A stretch of 13,609 nt of DNA, from positions 1 to 13,609 of the forward strand of contig JACPCC010000075.1 of the NCBI GenBank assembly GCA_016179995.1, given 5' to 3'. The position numbers and the translations under genes were made by a program. This DNA comes from Candidatus Woesearchaeota archaeon (lineage in GTDB: Archaea; Nanobdellota; Nanobdellia; Woesearchaeales; GW2011-AR9). The notes under the pieces were generated by a model. It did no database searches, was not told the DNA's origin, and saw only the letters and a program-made list of their open reading frames with translations. Below are positions 12,786 through 13,609 of this stretch, piece by piece. The number at the start of each line of letters is the position of its first letter. Positions within the stretch are counted from its first letter, which is position 1.

Positions 12786-13609
12786 TTAGCTTTTTGAAGC
12801 AGAGGGCTGGCTTTGCCAATATTTGAGACGAGAACAATGATTTACCGTATTGGTAGATGCAACCTTTGAACTCACCTCCTCTTTATAAAAACAAACCCAC
12901 TGGGTTTGGAGCATTTGCTAAAACAAAAATAGAAAATATCTTATCTTCATTTCGGTGGATTTACATTTTATTTGCGCTTCATCTTGCACCCTAAATCCGG
13001 TCTCAATCCTCCAGCGCTTGCGATATGTTCTAATCATATCGTCAAGCTCGATAGTATCAATATTTGTCGCAAACACCCAATCAAAATAAGTGTCTGCTCT
13101 TCGACTATAAATCTGTTTCATAAAAGTGAGATAAAATTCAAACGAATAAGTACTTTTATCTTTGTTTACTTCGCTATCCAAAATTACAGTAAATTTATCT
13201 CCCTCTTTCATAGGGAACAGAATCTCTTTTTTATCTTTATGTTTTGGAATAAAAATCAAGAAAGGGCATTTGAGTTTGATTAATTCGTACATCAAGTCTT
13301 TATCATAGAAACCTCTGTCAAAGAGGAGAAGTTTCACTTCTCCAATCAATGGTTTGATAAGAGAAAGCATATGAGAAATGACATAACTTTTGTAGTGACC
13401 CATCTGGATGGGCAAAGAAAGAAGAGGTATTTTTTGTTGAATATCGTCGCTAACGATACTACAAGTGAGAAACTTAAATTTGCCTGTAACTGCTCCTTCT
13501 TTCTTCCAGCCATGAATATCTAATCCCTGTACCTCGCCGTAGAACTCTTCGTCAGTGTAGTCAAAAGCTAGCATAAATTGTTTGTTTTTCCAGTCAAATT
13601 TATCAGATA
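12786..13609 (-). pseudogene. IS4-type DDE transposase, 5'-truncated by the window edge, internal TAG
   Basis: The minus-strand frame is open to the right edge (residues SDKFDWKNKQF precede the first Met at 13574), so the start lies outside. The DDE triad is visible: Asp in LAFDYTDEEFYG, Asp in LLLFDRGFYDKDLMYEL, and Glu in YRKRWRIETGFR, the Y-x2-R-x3-E signature of IS4-type (DDE_Tnp_1) enzymes. The frame meets TAG at 12918-12920 after RYFLFLF. The same frame then continues for 43 codons (QMLQTQWVCFYKEEVSSKV ...) to TAA at 12786-12788, and that extension reads like the genuine C-terminal helix. The element therefore probably carries a nonsense mutation, though the catalytic core is upstream of it. 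I cannot name the exact IS group. It marks the right part of the window as accessory DNA. Confidence 0.82.

Overview
The window looks like part of an A+T-rich archaeal genome, most likely a DPANN-type lineage such as Woesearchaeota or Pacearchaeota (inference). Direct support: an archaeal-type leucyl-tRNA synthetase, an AbrB/PhoU-type regulator, an Fcf1-like PIN protein, TATA boxes about 25-30 bp upstream of apparently leaderless start codons, G-rich Shine-Dalgarno sequences at other starts, and two tRNA genes with introns at the archaeal 37/38 position.

Layout. 1-408: 3' end of an unrecognised plus-strand gene. 468-3284: leuS on the minus strand. 3422-5314: a minus-strand cluster read from the right, with a six-span membrane protein, an Fcf1-like PIN protein and an RBBP9-like hydrolase broken by an in-frame TAG. 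5392-5878: two small minus-strand genes, the first strongly acidic. A divergent promoter region with a perfect 15-nt palindrome separates these from a plus-strand AbrB-PhoU regulator (6047-7004), which is split by a +1 frameshift at an A7 run. 7109-9205: an abutting pair made of an aminoglycoside-phosphotransferase-like kinase and a CYTH (triphosphate tunnel) protein. This pair is the best candidate here for an undescribed two-component system.

9206-10907 is RNA-rich and repetitive: a decayed frame with tRNA-like hairpins, intron-containing tRNA-Leu(UAA), an MTH1-type Nudix hydrolase, and three units of exactly 134 bp period. Each unit starts with the 5' half of a tRNA-Thr(GGU), and only the third continues into a complete, intron-containing tRNA.

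10908-13609 looks like accessory DNA: a possible decayed nuclease remnant, a translationally coupled MerT-like membrane protein and DUF3179 lipoprotein, and an IS4-type transposase that runs off the right edge and also carries an internal TAG.

Decay is a recurring theme. The hydrolase, regulator and transposase are each interrupted by a single lesion, and several pseudo-tRNA or coding remnants are present. Sequencing or assembly error cannot be excluded for the homopolymer frameshift.
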